60,065 nucleotides of DNA from NCBI RefSeq assembly GCF_016901855.1, contig NZ_JACJKY010000016.1, forward strand, positions 1-60,065, in the 5' to 3' direction. The DNA comes from Merdimmobilis hominis (lineage in GTDB: Bacteria; Bacillota; Clostridia; Oscillospirales; Ruminococcaceae). Both the position numbers and the translations under genes were made by a program. This document shows, in pieces, positions 50,078 to 58,425 of the stretch. Each line of letters starts with the position of its first letter. Positions within the stretch are counted from its first letter, which is position 1. Below the pieces are notes generated by a model. That model had not been told where the DNA came from. It worked only from the letters and a program-made list of their open reading frames with translations, and searched no databases.

Positions 50078-50599
50078 ATGAAAAACCCTATTGTTACAAT
50101 TGAAATGACAAACGGCGCAACCATGAAAGCCGAGCTTTATCCGGAAATTGCACCGAATACAGTCAAAAACTTTATTTCACTGTGCCAAAAAGGCTTTTAT
50201 GACGGTGTTATTTTCCATCGTGTCATCCCGGGATTTATGATTCAGGGCGGCGATCCGGACGGCCGCGGAACAGGCGGTCCCGGCTATGCGATTCGCGGCG
50301 AATTCACCGCAAACGGCTTTAAAAATGATCTGCGCCACACCCGCGGCGTTCTCTCCATGGCACGCACATCCTATCCGGACAGCGCAGGTTCGCAGTTCTT
50401 CATCATGGTGGAAGACGCACCGCATCTTGATGGCCAGTATGCGGCATTCGGCAAAGTGATCGAAGGTATGGAAACTGCTGATCAGATCGTCGGCGTTATC
50501 ACCGATTTTGCAGACCGTCCGGTACAGGATCAGAAAATGAAAAAAGTAACCGTCCAGACATTCGGCGAAACATACGACGCACCCGAAACGATCGACTAA
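50078..50599 (+). CDS. Cyclophilin-type peptidyl-prolyl isomerase
   Basis: The 173-residue protein shows the cyclophilin landmarks FHRVIPGFMIQGGDP, GVLSMAR, SAGSQFFI and YAAFGKVI, with the catalytic Arg in FHRV. No signal peptide, so it is a cytosolic folding helper. It is the last gene of the proBA operon. Confidence 0.95.
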   Translation: MKNPIVTIEMTNGATMKAELYPEIAPNTVKNFISLCQKGFYDGVIFHRVIPGFMIQGGDPDGRGTGGPGYAIRGEFTANGFKNDLRHTRGVLSMARTSYPDSAGSQFFIMVEDAPHLDGQYAAFGKVIEGMETADQIVGVITDFADRPVQDQKMKKVTVQTFGETYDAPETID

Positions 50600-50605
50600 G
50601 ATTTT

Positions 50606-50640
50606 ACGCGATGGATTTTTAAAAAATCCATCGCGTTTTT
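50606..50640 (+). terminator. Terminator of proBA operon
   Basis: A perfect stem around ACGCGATGGATT / AATCCATCGCGT is followed by six T. Confidence 0.88.
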
Positions 50641-50660
50641 TCAAAAAAATTTGCACTTTC

Positions 50661-50689
50661 TTGCGCTTTTGGTCGTTTCATGTTACAAT
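50661..50689 (+). promoter_or_regulatory. Promoter of anchored secreted protein gene
   Basis: TTGCGC (50661-50666), 17 bases and TACAAT (50684-50689), 27 bases before the ATG. Confidence 0.6.
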
Positions 50690-50716
50690 AAAATCAGAAA
50701 GGAGTGATACGGAATC

Positions 50717-52150
50717 ATGCGAAAATTATTTGTTATTTTTTCTATTATTTTCTCACTTTTGCTTCCATATTCTGTGGCAGCAGACAGCGGCAGCACGGAT
50801 TCTTCTGTAATTTTTGCCGTATATGACGCAACCGCAGACTCCTATTTATTAAAGCCGACACCTGTTTCTGTATCGTCTTCCTTTTCGTATCTATCGCTTC
50901 TTGACCAGTTGTCGGACGATGGGGTTTTATCTGTAAAAATTGAAAACGGCAGTCCGGTTTCCATCCAAAACACTGAATCAGGATATATACTCCAAAAAAC
51001 GCAAACTTCCGCTTTTTATCTGAAAACGGATAATACCGTTCTTGACGATACCGTTTGGATGTCTGCGATTGGAAACGCAGGAATTGTTGAAATTGTGTTT
51101 TCAAGTGAAGCACTTGATCTTCCCAAAGAAGCAATTCTCTCTAAAAACTCCATTACTGCACAGGGAGAAGCAACCGTCACCGCACTGACAGAAGCCGGCC
51201 ATTGGCTTTCGATGAATCAAGACAGCACAACGCTTTATTTTATGGCGATGACAGCGTCAAACCAATCGTTATCCCCAAGCGATGTGGCCACCCTTCCGGC
51301 TGCGCTCCAAGCGCATCCCCCTGAAGACGCACAAACAGCTGCAGAAGAGCTTTTGATGCTATCTGCCTGCGGATATTCCCAAACCAATCAAGCCGTTTCC
51401 GAGCGTGTTGCATTTCTTGCATCCTGTCAAATTGACACAGACAACGGTGATCTGCTGGTTCAAGTCTTGCGGGCACTTGACAGCCAGAATTACACATTGC
51501 CGGATAACGCAGAAAACACACGATTTTCGCTTTGCTCCCGATTGCTTTTGATGCAGAATGAAGACGGCGGTTTTTCCACCAACAAAGGATTTGCATCAAG
51601 CCCTTGGACGACGCTTGATGCCATGCTGGTTCTTTCAAACTATTCAAAAGAAGATGAAACCGTTGCAAATGCCATTCGCAATGCTGCATCGTACATCAGC
51701 AACTTAAATCAAACAAGCAGTCTCGCGCATGCAACCACATATTCTTCCACGAGAATCCTTGCAAAAATGATTTCCGCGCTGATCTGCAACCAGATTGATC
51801 CGTCCGAAGATCGTTTTGCAATCGACGGCGTTTCGCCGATTGACTATTTGCTTGCACGCCAAAATGAGGACGGCGGTTTTTGTGCGGAACCCGGTGAAGC
51901 ATCTTCACTGGAAGCTACCGAAACAGCAGCATTGGCACTTTCAGCGCTGAACAAAGGACGAAACCCTTACTTATTCTCTTCGGCGGCGCAGGAAGAAACC
52001 AGTCTTTCCTCGTTGAATGAGGCAACACCTTCAGCTTTGGCAAACAGCACACAACCACCTTGGCTGATGATCGGAATTGTGGCTGGCTGTGTAGTCTTGT
52101 TTGTTGTCATTATCATAGCCATTCTTTATCGTCGGAAAAAGAAGTCTTGA
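50717..52150 (+). CDS. Secreted membrane-anchored protein with terpenoid-cyclase-like repeats
   Basis: The 477-residue protein has a signal peptide (1-21). A first domain (about 25-150) resembles DUF4430, and a helical domain (about 190-430) has two QNEDGGF motifs of the squalene/prenyltransferase alpha-toroid fold. A C-terminal membrane segment (about 448-470) and a basic tail follow. In other proteins this pairing belongs to surface binding proteins such as cobalamin intrinsic-factor-like ones; the ligand is unknown. Orientation is outside the cell. Confidence 0.8.
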   Translation: MRKLFVIFSIIFSLLLPYSVAADSGSTDSSVIFAVYDATADSYLLKPTPVSVSSSFSYLSLLDQLSDDGVLSVKIENGSPVSIQNTESGYILQKTQTSAFYLKTDNTVLDDTVWMSAIGNAGIVEIVFSSEALDLPKEAILSKNSITAQGEATVTALTEAGHWLSMNQDSTTLYFMAMTASNQSLSPSDVATLPAALQAHPPEDAQTAAEELLMLSACGYSQTNQAVSERVAFLASCQIDTDNGDLLVQVLRALDSQNYTLPDNAENTRFSLCSRLLLMQNEDGGFSTNKGFASSPWTTLDAMLVLSNYSKEDETVANAIRNAASYISNLNQTSSLAHATTYSSTRILAKMISALICNQIDPSEDRFAIDGVSPIDYLLARQNEDGGFCAEPGEASSLEATETAALALSALNKGRNPYLFSSAAQEETSLSSLNEATPSALANSTQPPWLMIGIVAGCVVLFVVIIIAILYRRKKKS

Positions 52151-52175
52151 CTTTTTGTTTTTTTCACGTTATAAT
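52147..52175 (+). promoter_or_regulatory. Promoter of riboswitch-CDF transcript
   Basis: TTGACT (52147-52152), 17 bases and TATAAT (52170-52175). TTGACT overlaps the stop of the previous gene. Confidence 0.8.
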
Positions 52176-52181
52176 AGTAAA

Positions 52182-52272
52182 AATCTTTCAGGCATACACT
52201 GCCGGGCCGAAAGGCAGCAGATCAAAACTGCGGGACAGCATCAAAATACTGTTTCGCAGTTTTATTTTTTGA
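52182..52272 (+). ncRNA. NiCo (czcD-type) riboswitch with terminator
   Basis: The leader contains the two hallmark segments GCCGGGCC (52201-52208) and GCGGGACAG, in the four-helix order of NiCo riboswitches, which bind Ni, Co and possibly Fe. The 3' arms AAACTGCG and CGCAGTTT form a terminator stem ending in TTATTTTTT. The second stem shares the metal-site segment, so metal binding should prevent termination. It precedes a CDF exporter, the known partner. Confidence 0.85.
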
Positions 52273-52288
52273 GTAAAGGAGACTGTAT

Positions 52289-53179
52289 ATGCGACAAAAA
52301 AACATGGAACCAAAGGCAATCGCTATGCGTGTTTCTGTCAACACCATCATCGTTAATGCCGTATTATCCGCATTCAAGCTTCTGGCCGGTATTTTTGCCG
52401 GTTCAGCTGCAATGATCTCTGATGCGGTTCATTCAGCTTCCGACGTATTCAGCACAATCATCGTCATGGTGGGCGTACATATTTCGGCAAAAGCACCGGA
52501 TGACGAACATCCATATGGTCATGAACGCATGGAATGTGTGGCAGCAATTCTTCTATCCTGTGTTTTGGCGCTCACAGGACTCGGAATCGGATATTCCGGT
52601 ATCCAAAGCCTCATGAACAGCGCACAGACCCCGCTTGCCGCACCGGGTATGCTTGCACTGGTTGCCGCTGTCCTTTCAATCGTGATCAAAGAGGGCATGT
52701 ATTGGTACACCCGAAATGCCGCAAAAAAAATTCGTTCCGACGCTTTGATGGCGGATGCATGGCATCATCGGTCGGATGCATTTTCATCGGTCGGCAGTTT
52801 GATTGGTATTGCAGGCGCACGGCTGGGACTGCCGATTCTTGACCCGATTGCAGCAATCGTCATTTCCATCTTTATTTTGAAAGCTTCCTATGATATCTTC
52901 AAAGACGGCATTGACAAAATGGTCGATAAAGCTTGTCCGGAAGAAGTGATTGCCCCGATTCGCGAGATGGTTCTTGGTGTCAAAGGCGTTGCCGGAATCG
53001 ATCTGTTTAAAACGAGAATGTTCGGTGCACGTTATTACGTCGATTTGGAAATCACCGCAGACGGATCGCTCACATTATCGGAAGCACATCATATCGCTGA
53101 AACCGTTCATGCGGAAATTGAACATCACTTCCCGGATGTAAAGCACTGTATGGTGCATGTTAATCCGGTACACAGTTAA
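52289..53179 (+). CDS. CDF-family cation exporter
   Basis: The 296-residue protein has six membrane segments and a C-terminal cytoplasmic ferredoxin-like domain. The metal-site pairs are DAVHSASD and DAWHHRSD. With the riboswitch upstream the likely cargo is Co, Ni or Fe. AAAGGAG precedes the ATG. Confidence 0.95.
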   Translation: MRQKNMEPKAIAMRVSVNTIIVNAVLSAFKLLAGIFAGSAAMISDAVHSASDVFSTIIVMVGVHISAKAPDDEHPYGHERMECVAAILLSCVLALTGLGIGYSGIQSLMNSAQTPLAAPGMLALVAAVLSIVIKEGMYWYTRNAAKKIRSDALMADAWHHRSDAFSSVGSLIGIAGARLGLPILDPIAAIVISIFILKASYDIFKDGIDKMVDKACPEEVIAPIREMVLGVKGVAGIDLFKTRMFGARYYVDLEITADGSLTLSEAHHIAETVHAEIEHHFPDVKHCMVHVNPVHS

Positions 53180-53185
53180 ATACAG

Positions 53186-53217
53186 AAAGCCGTTTGTACT
53201 GAAATACAAGCGGCTTT
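53186..53217 (+). terminator. Terminator after CDF gene
   Basis: The stem AAAGCCGtTTGTA / TACAAGCGGCTTT with a small loop is followed by TTATTTTG. Confidence 0.75.
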
Positions 53218-53232
53218 TTATTTTGTGTGCGC

Positions 53233-53261
53233 TTGACGGGAAAACAGGAAACGAGTAAAAT
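53233..53261 (+). promoter_or_regulatory. Promoter of feo operon
   Basis: TTGACG (53233-53238), 17 bases and TAAAAT (53256-53261). No clear Fur or DtxR palindrome is seen beside it. Confidence 0.65.
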
Positions 53262-53312
53262 AAAAATAAACTTTTAAATCCCAGTTTATGATATAAGGAG
53301 CGTGTCAAAACA

Positions 53313-53546
53313 ATGACACTTGATACATTAAAGCCCGGAGAATCGGGAATTATCGTTTCAGTCGGCGGTGTGGGAGCACTTCGCCGCCATCTGCTCGACA
53401 TGGGACTGACCCCAAAAACAGCCGTACGCGTCCGCAAAGTCGCACCGATGGGCGATCCGATCGAATTATTTCTGCGCGGCTATGTGCTGACACTCCGAAA
53501 AGAAGATGCTGCCAATATTGTTGTTGAAAAGGAGAATGCAAAATGA
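53313..53546 (+). CDS. feoA: Ferrous iron transport protein A
   Basis: The 77-residue SH3-like protein has the FeoA patterns LDTLKPGESGIIVSVGG and RRHLLDMGLTPKTAVRVRKVAPMGDPIE. It is thought to regulate FeoB. Its stop overlaps the feoB start (ATGA). Confidence 0.95.
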   Translation: MTLDTLKPGESGIIVSVGGVGALRRHLLDMGLTPKTAVRVRKVAPMGDPIELFLRGYVLTLRKEDAANIVVEKENAK

Positions 53547-55558
53547 AACAAGTCCTTCTCGCATTGGCAGGAAACCAAAACAGTGGCAAAACGACGCTGT
53601 TTAACTGTTTGACCGGAAGCAATCAGCATGTCGGCAACTTTCCCGGCGTCACCGTCGAGAAAAAAGAAGGCCATGTGCTCCATCACAAAGAAATGACGCT
53701 TGTCGATTTGCCCGGTATTTATTCGCTCTCGCCATATACTGCCGAAGAAGTCGTCACCCGCGACTTTTTGCTGGATGAACACCCAGAAGCAATCATCAAT
53801 ATTGTGGATGCAACCAACATTGAGCGAAATTTGTATCTTACACTGCAGCTGATGGAACTTGAAATTCCGATGGTGATTGCGCTCAACATGATGGACGAAG
53901 TGCGTGCAAGCGGAAACACCATTCATGTGGAAACACTGGCGAAAAAGCTCGGTGTTCCGGTCGTTCCGATTTCAGCCGGAAAAAACGAGGGCATTCATGA
54001 CTTGGTCGAAGCCGTGTCCAATGTTGTGGAGAACAATCTCCGCCCGATGCATTTTGATTTCTGTACCGGTGAGGTACACCGTGCAATCCACGCAATCGGA
54101 CATATCATCGAAGATCATGCCCACCACGCAGGTTATCCGGTGCGGTTTGCAGCAACCAAACTGGTGGAAGGTGATGAACCGACCAAAAAAGTACTCAACA
54201 TCCATGAAAACGATCTGCATTTGATCGATCATCTGGTTGAGGATATGGAAAAAGCACTCGACACAGACCGCGAAGCCGCATTGGCCGATATGCGTTATCA
54301 GTATATTGAATCGCTGTGTGCCGCATGTGTCGTTAAACGCGGCGAATCGCGTGAACAGCTTCGTTCTGAAAAAATCGACCGCGTGCTCACGCATAAATTC
54401 TTCGGTATTCCGATTTTTATCGGCGTGATGTTCCTTGTGTTCTTTTTGACGTTTGAAGTGCTCGGTGCACCGCTGCAGTCACTGCTCGAAATGGGAATCG
54501 ACGCCTTATCACGTCAAACAGAACAGCTGCTTACGTCGCTTTCGGTCACACCGTGGCTCTCTTCGCTTATTTTGGACGGCGTATTCACCGGTGTTGGCAG
54601 CGTACTTTCCTTTTTGCCGATCATCGTCATTCTGTTTTTCTTTTTGTCACTGCTTGAGGACAGCGGCTATATGGCGCGCGTTGCATTCGTCATGGATAAA
54701 CTGCTGCGAAAAATCGGTCTTTCCGGCCGCTCGTTCGTTCCGATGCTGATTGGCTTCGGATGCAGTGTTCCGGCAATCATGTCTGCCCGTACGCTGTCGA
54801 GTGAACGTGACCGTAAAATGACCATCTTGCTCACACCGTTTATGTCGTGCAGTGCAAAGCTCCCGATTTACGGCATGATTACTGCTGCATTTTTCCCGCA
54901 TCACGGCGGACTTGTGATGATCTCGCTGTACCTGCTCGGCATTCTTGTCGCAATTTTGTCGGGACTGCTTTTAAAAAATACCGTCTTCCGTGGAAATCCG
55001 GTTCCGTTTGTCATGGAACTTCCTGCCTACCGTCTGCCCGCTGCAAAAAGTGTACTGTTACATATGTGGGAAAAGGCAAAAGACTTTTTGAAAAAAGCAT
55101 TCACCATCATTTTCTTGGCTTCCATCGTCATCTGGTTTGCACAGAAATTCAGTTTTGATCTGCAAATGGTCGAAAACAGCGCCGACAGCATCTTGGCAAA
55201 AATCGGATCGTTTATTGCACCGATTTTTGAGCCGCTCGGATTTAACGACTGGCGTGCATCCACTGCGCTAATTACTGGTTTCACCGCAAAAGAATCGGTT
55301 GTCAGCACACTCTCCATCCTGACCGGCGCAGGAACAGACGCACAGCTTTCGCTTGCACTGTCTTCGATTTTCACGCCGCTTTCATCGCTTTCGTTCCTTG
55401 CATTCACGATTTTGTATATGCCGTGCGTCGCAGCATTTGCGGCAGCAAAACGAGAGCTTGGCTCTATGCGCCGCGCACTGGCAGGCGCTGCATATCAGAC
55501 AGCCGCAGCATATATTGCCGCACTCTTGATCTTCCAGATCGGACGGCTGTTCGTTTAA
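53543..55558 (+). CDS. feoB: Ferrous iron transporter FeoB
   Basis: The 671-residue protein has an N-terminal G domain with GNQNSGKTTLFN (P-loop), VDLPGIYSL and NMMD, a helical linker, and membrane segments from about 290. The Gate motifs are GFGCSVPAIMSAR and a later KESVVSTLS. It imports Fe(II). The length is typical. Confidence 0.97.
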   Translation: MKQVLLALAGNQNSGKTTLFNCLTGSNQHVGNFPGVTVEKKEGHVLHHKEMTLVDLPGIYSLSPYTAEEVVTRDFLLDEHPEAIINIVDATNIERNLYLTLQLMELEIPMVIALNMMDEVRASGNTIHVETLAKKLGVPVVPISAGKNEGIHDLVEAVSNVVENNLRPMHFDFCTGEVHRAIHAIGHIIEDHAHHAGYPVRFAATKLVEGDEPTKKVLNIHENDLHLIDHLVEDMEKALDTDREAALADMRYQYIESLCAACVVKRGESREQLRSEKIDRVLTHKFFGIPIFIGVMFLVFFLTFEVLGAPLQSLLEMGIDALSRQTEQLLTSLSVTPWLSSLILDGVFTGVGSVLSFLPIIVILFFFLSLLEDSGYMARVAFVMDKLLRKIGLSGRSFVPMLIGFGCSVPAIMSARTLSSERDRKMTILLTPFMSCSAKLPIYGMITAAFFPHHGGLVMISLYLLGILVAILSGLLLKNTVFRGNPVPFVMELPAYRLPAAKSVLLHMWEKAKDFLKKAFTIIFLASIVIWFAQKFSFDLQMVENSADSILAKIGSFIAPIFEPLGFNDWRASTALITGFTAKESVVSTLSILTGAGTDAQLSLALSSIFTPLSSLSFLAFTILYMPCVAAFAAAKRELGSMRRALAGAAYQTAAAYIAALLIFQIGRLFV

Positions 55559-55580
55559 ACGTAAAATACGGAGGTTTTTG

Positions 55581-55733
55581 ATGAACCCGTTTGATATTCT
55601 TTTGATTGTCCTGCTTGCAGGCGGATGTTTGGCAGCCGTTTTCTCGGTTCGCCGCCAAAAAAAGCACGGAAAATGTTCAGGCGGATGCGCGGGATGCAGC
55701 CGCCAATGTCAGTCACATCTTAAAGAGGACTGA
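55581..55733 (+). CDS. FeoB-associated Cys-rich membrane protein
   Basis: The 50-residue protein has one N-terminal membrane segment (4-22) and a basic region. Four Cys follow (CSGGCAGCSRQC). Such proteins commonly follow feoB in Clostridia and may play the FeoC role; their function is not proven. GGAGG precedes the ATG, 22 bases after feoB. Confidence 0.85.
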   Translation: MNPFDILLIVLLAGGCLAAVFSVRRQKKHGKCSGGCAGCSRQCQSHLKED

Positions 55734-55771
55734 TCGATTTTATCAATTCATTCAGCAAAGGAGAATGTATT

Positions 55772-56113
55772 ATGGAAACCAGCACCTTTTATGTATCATT
55801 GTCGATGCAGGACGCTGCCGCTGCCATCGACAATGAAATCATTCGCGGCAGTGTAAGCGGTACGCTGACTGACCGTTTTGTCGTCAACCATCCGGACGGC
55901 AAACATTGTCTTTTGAGCGTTTATGAAAAACATTTTGTCCGTGCCGGAAACCGACTGACACTGACTGTCACACTCGATAATTTCTTCGGTTATACGCGTG
56001 TACATACAACGGGAAGCGGCGGCGGCGGAATGCTGCGTATTGATTTTGGTGCAGCATCTTCCTTTACACAAAGTGTTGTCCGTATCCTTTCGCCGTACAT
56101 GATTCAGGTATGA
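55772..56113 (+). CDS. DUF6054-like small protein
   Basis: The 113-residue soluble protein is rich in beta strands, with GSVSGTLTDRF near the start and a GSGGGG stretch at about 81-86. This resembles DUF6054, with moderate certainty. Its function is unknown. It lies between the feo genes and gluQ and overlaps the latter by 4 bases. Confidence 0.65.
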   Translation: METSTFYVSLSMQDAAAAIDNEIIRGSVSGTLTDRFVVNHPDGKHCLLSVYEKHFVRAGNRLTLTVTLDNFFGYTRVHTTGSGGGGMLRIDFGAASSFTQSVVRILSPYMIQV

Positions 56114-57069
56114 GCCACGTGATTCGCGGGCGGTTTGCCCCAACGCCGAGCGGCCGAATGCATCTTGGAAATCTGTTTTCCGCACTGATGGCATGGCTCT
56201 CTGTTCGTGCACAAGATGGTGTGATGCTTCTGCGCATTGAGGATCTCGACCGCGCACGATGCCGCAGTGAATACACCGAGCAGCTGATTCGCGACCTTTT
56301 GCTGTTTGGGCTTGATTTTGATGAAGGCGGACTCTCAAAGCCGGACAGAATGGGCGAAACATGCATCCAAAGTGAACGAAGCGCTTATTACAACGAAGTG
56401 ATTCAAACACTGTCCAAAAAAGCGCACGTCTACCCTTGTTTCTGTACACGCGCACAGCTGCACGACGTCAATGCGCCGCATCTTTCCGATCACACACCGA
56501 TTTATCCCGGTACCTGCCGGCATCTTTCCTCAGAGGAAATTGAACTGCGGCAAACGGCACGTACGCCTTCTTTACGCATTGAAGTGCCGGACAAAACGAT
56601 TGTATTTGATGATTTGTGCCAAGGCCACACGGAAGAATCGCTTGCATCGTCCTGCGGTGATTTTGTCCTGCGCCGTGCAGATGGGATTGTATCCTATCAG
56701 CTGGCTGTGGTCTCCGATGATGCCCGTATGGGCGTTTCAGAAGTGGTACGAGGACGCGATCTTCTGTCCTCCGCCGCACGGCAGATCTTTTTATATGAAC
56801 TGTTGGATGAAACGCCTCCCCGGTTTGCACATATTCCGCTTCTGCTTGCACCGGACGGACGGCGGCTCTCAAAACGTGACCAGTCTTTGAGTTTAGAATC
56901 ACTGCTGATTCGTTTTTCACCGGAAGAAATCATTGGCTATCTTGCCGCATTCAGCGGTCTTATTCAAAAGCCGGAACCGATGAAGGCGACCGAGCTTATT
57001 CCGCTTTTTTCATTTGACCGGATCAAAAAAGATGATATTGTACTCTCCCCGTCCTTTTATCACGCATAA
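56110..57069 (+). CDS. gluQ: Glutamyl-Q tRNA(Asp) synthetase-like protein
   Basis: The 319-residue protein is a GluRS catalytic core without the anticodon domain. The HIGH-type motif is PTPSGRMHLGN and the KMSKS-type motif LSKRDQS. The Cys/Tyr zinc site is YPCFC...YPGTCRH. GluQ charges glutamate onto queuosine of tRNA-Asp. The location in an iron operon is unexpected. Confidence 0.85.
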   Translation: MSHVIRGRFAPTPSGRMHLGNLFSALMAWLSVRAQDGVMLLRIEDLDRARCRSEYTEQLIRDLLLFGLDFDEGGLSKPDRMGETCIQSERSAYYNEVIQTLSKKAHVYPCFCTRAQLHDVNAPHLSDHTPIYPGTCRHLSSEEIELRQTARTPSLRIEVPDKTIVFDDLCQGHTEESLASSCGDFVLRRADGIVSYQLAVVSDDARMGVSEVVRGRDLLSSAARQIFLYELLDETPPRFAHIPLLLAPDGRRLSKRDQSLSLESLLIRFSPEEIIGYLAAFSGLIQKPEPMKATELIPLFSFDRIKKDDIVLSPSFYHA

Positions 57070-57080
57070 CGGACGGGGTT
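57047..57080 (+). terminator. Terminator of feo-gluQ operon
   Basis: CCCCGTCC / GGACGGGG with a 16-base loop is followed by TTTTG; the left arm lies inside the end of gluQ. Confidence 0.8.
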
Positions 57081-57095
57081 TTGTGCGTTTTTACG

Positions 57096-57124
57096 TTTAC
57101 TTTCGTTTCAAAAAATAGTATAAT
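57096..57124 (+). promoter_or_regulatory. Promoter of DegV-like operon
   Basis: TTTACT (57096-57101), 17 bases and TATAAT (57119-57124). Confidence 0.65.
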
Positions 57125-57174
57125 AAATTGATGCTGTATATTTGCATGAACAATCAAAAAGGGGGGATGCTGTG

Positions 57175-57897
57175 ATGGAATACCGTATCATAACCGATAC
57201 CGTTTTGCCGCCCAAGCACAGCACTGCCCTTTTTGAGAGAATGATTCCCGTTTTTCCGCGTACCGCAGCCATGCGTGCCGCTTGTCCCGGAAAAGCAGAA
57301 TTTTCTTCGGTATGCGCATATGATACGCCTACCTTTGTCCTGACAGCACCTGCGCAGCTTTCCGGAACATACGCAAGTGCGCGTGATGCACTTTCACGCG
57401 TCCAAAATGCAATTGTCATTGATTCCAAAACGTTTGGCGCAGGTCAGCTCCTGCTTGCCGACCTAACCGCCAAAACGGCAGACTGCGAATCATTTTCAAT
57501 TAAGGTTTCAAAGCAGGTACGCGCGCTTCGAACACGCATCTTTTGTCTGTTCACTGCGCCTTACGGACAGGCACATGCGCTGTGCGGACAATCCCGTCAC
57601 CGACCACTGATTCCTGCACTGCGGCATATTTACACCATCGGCGAAGAAGGCGACATTCAGTTATTTTACCGAATGTTTGCTCGTTCGGATGAAGAGGCGT
57701 TGTTTTGGTGTTTAAAACAAAAATTGTCTATGTCACCGCAGACAGTTGCAGTGGCTTACCTTGGAAAATCGCAGGAGGCACAGGCATTATGTCACCGTAT
57801 TACCACTGCCGGACACTCTATTCTCATCGGAAAAATGATTCGAACCGATCTTCCTTTGGGATTTTCCGGCTGTCTTTCTGCTGCTATTCTGTTATAG
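57175..57897 (+). CDS. DegV-like fatty-acid-binding protein, divergent
   Basis: The 240-residue protein keeps the DegV landmarks LSGTYASARDA and VIDSKTFGAGQ, which bracket the lipid carboxylate site. It is shorter than usual (about 280) and lacks a clear N-terminal SDLP motif, so binding may differ. AAGGGGGG precedes the ATG. It is coupled to a thioesterase gene 12 bases downstream. Confidence 0.65.
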   Translation: MEYRIITDTVLPPKHSTALFERMIPVFPRTAAMRAACPGKAEFSSVCAYDTPTFVLTAPAQLSGTYASARDALSRVQNAIVIDSKTFGAGQLLLADLTAKTADCESFSIKVSKQVRALRTRIFCLFTAPYGQAHALCGQSRHRPLIPALRHIYTIGEEGDIQLFYRMFARSDEEALFWCLKQKLSMSPQTVAVAYLGKSQEAQALCHRITTAGHSILIGKMIRTDLPLGFSGCLSAAILL

Positions 57898-57909
57898 GAG
57901 GAATGACTC

Positions 57910-58392
57910 ATGACAAATGAAGAACGGATTGTAAAAACCGTCGCACAATCACGCACGGAGCAAATTCAAATTCTCATGCCCGAACACATCAACGGCTATC
58001 AGCGTCTGTTCGGCGGAAAACTGATGGAATGGATTGACGTTGTTGCAGCTGTTGCGGCACGACGCCACGCAGGACATAATGTGACAACCGCATCAATCAG
58101 CCAGCTTGAATTCAAAGCACCCGCCTACGTTAACAACACCATCGTACTGAAAGCACAGCTCACATATGTGGGACGGACATCGATGGAAGTTCGTGTGGAT
58201 ACATTTGTAGAACATTTAGACGGCAGTGAAACCATGATCAACCGTGCCTATCTTGTAATGGTTGCATTGGATGAAAACGATACACCTGTGACCGTTCCGC
58301 TTTTGCGGTGTGAAACTCCCGAAGAGGAATTTGAATGGGAAGCTGCACGGCGGCGGCGTGCATTCCGCAAAGAAAACAGTCTTGATTTTTAA
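57910..58392 (+). CDS. Acyl-CoA thioesterase (hotdog fold)
   Basis: The 160-residue protein is a single hotdog domain of the YciA/BACH type: INGYQRLFGGKLMEWIDVVAAVAARRH and TASISQLEFKAPAYVN. It hydrolyses acyl-CoA; chain length unknown. It is in an operon with the DegV-like gene, which suggests fatty-acid handling. Confidence 0.9.
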   Translation: MTNEERIVKTVAQSRTEQIQILMPEHINGYQRLFGGKLMEWIDVVAAVAARRHAGHNVTTASISQLEFKAPAYVNNTIVLKAQLTYVGRTSMEVRVDTFVEHLDGSETMINRAYLVMVALDENDTPVTVPLLRCETPEEEFEWEAARRRRAFRKENSLDF

Positions 58393-58425
58393 AATTTTCA
58401 ATTGACATTTTGAGGAGGCCTTTTT

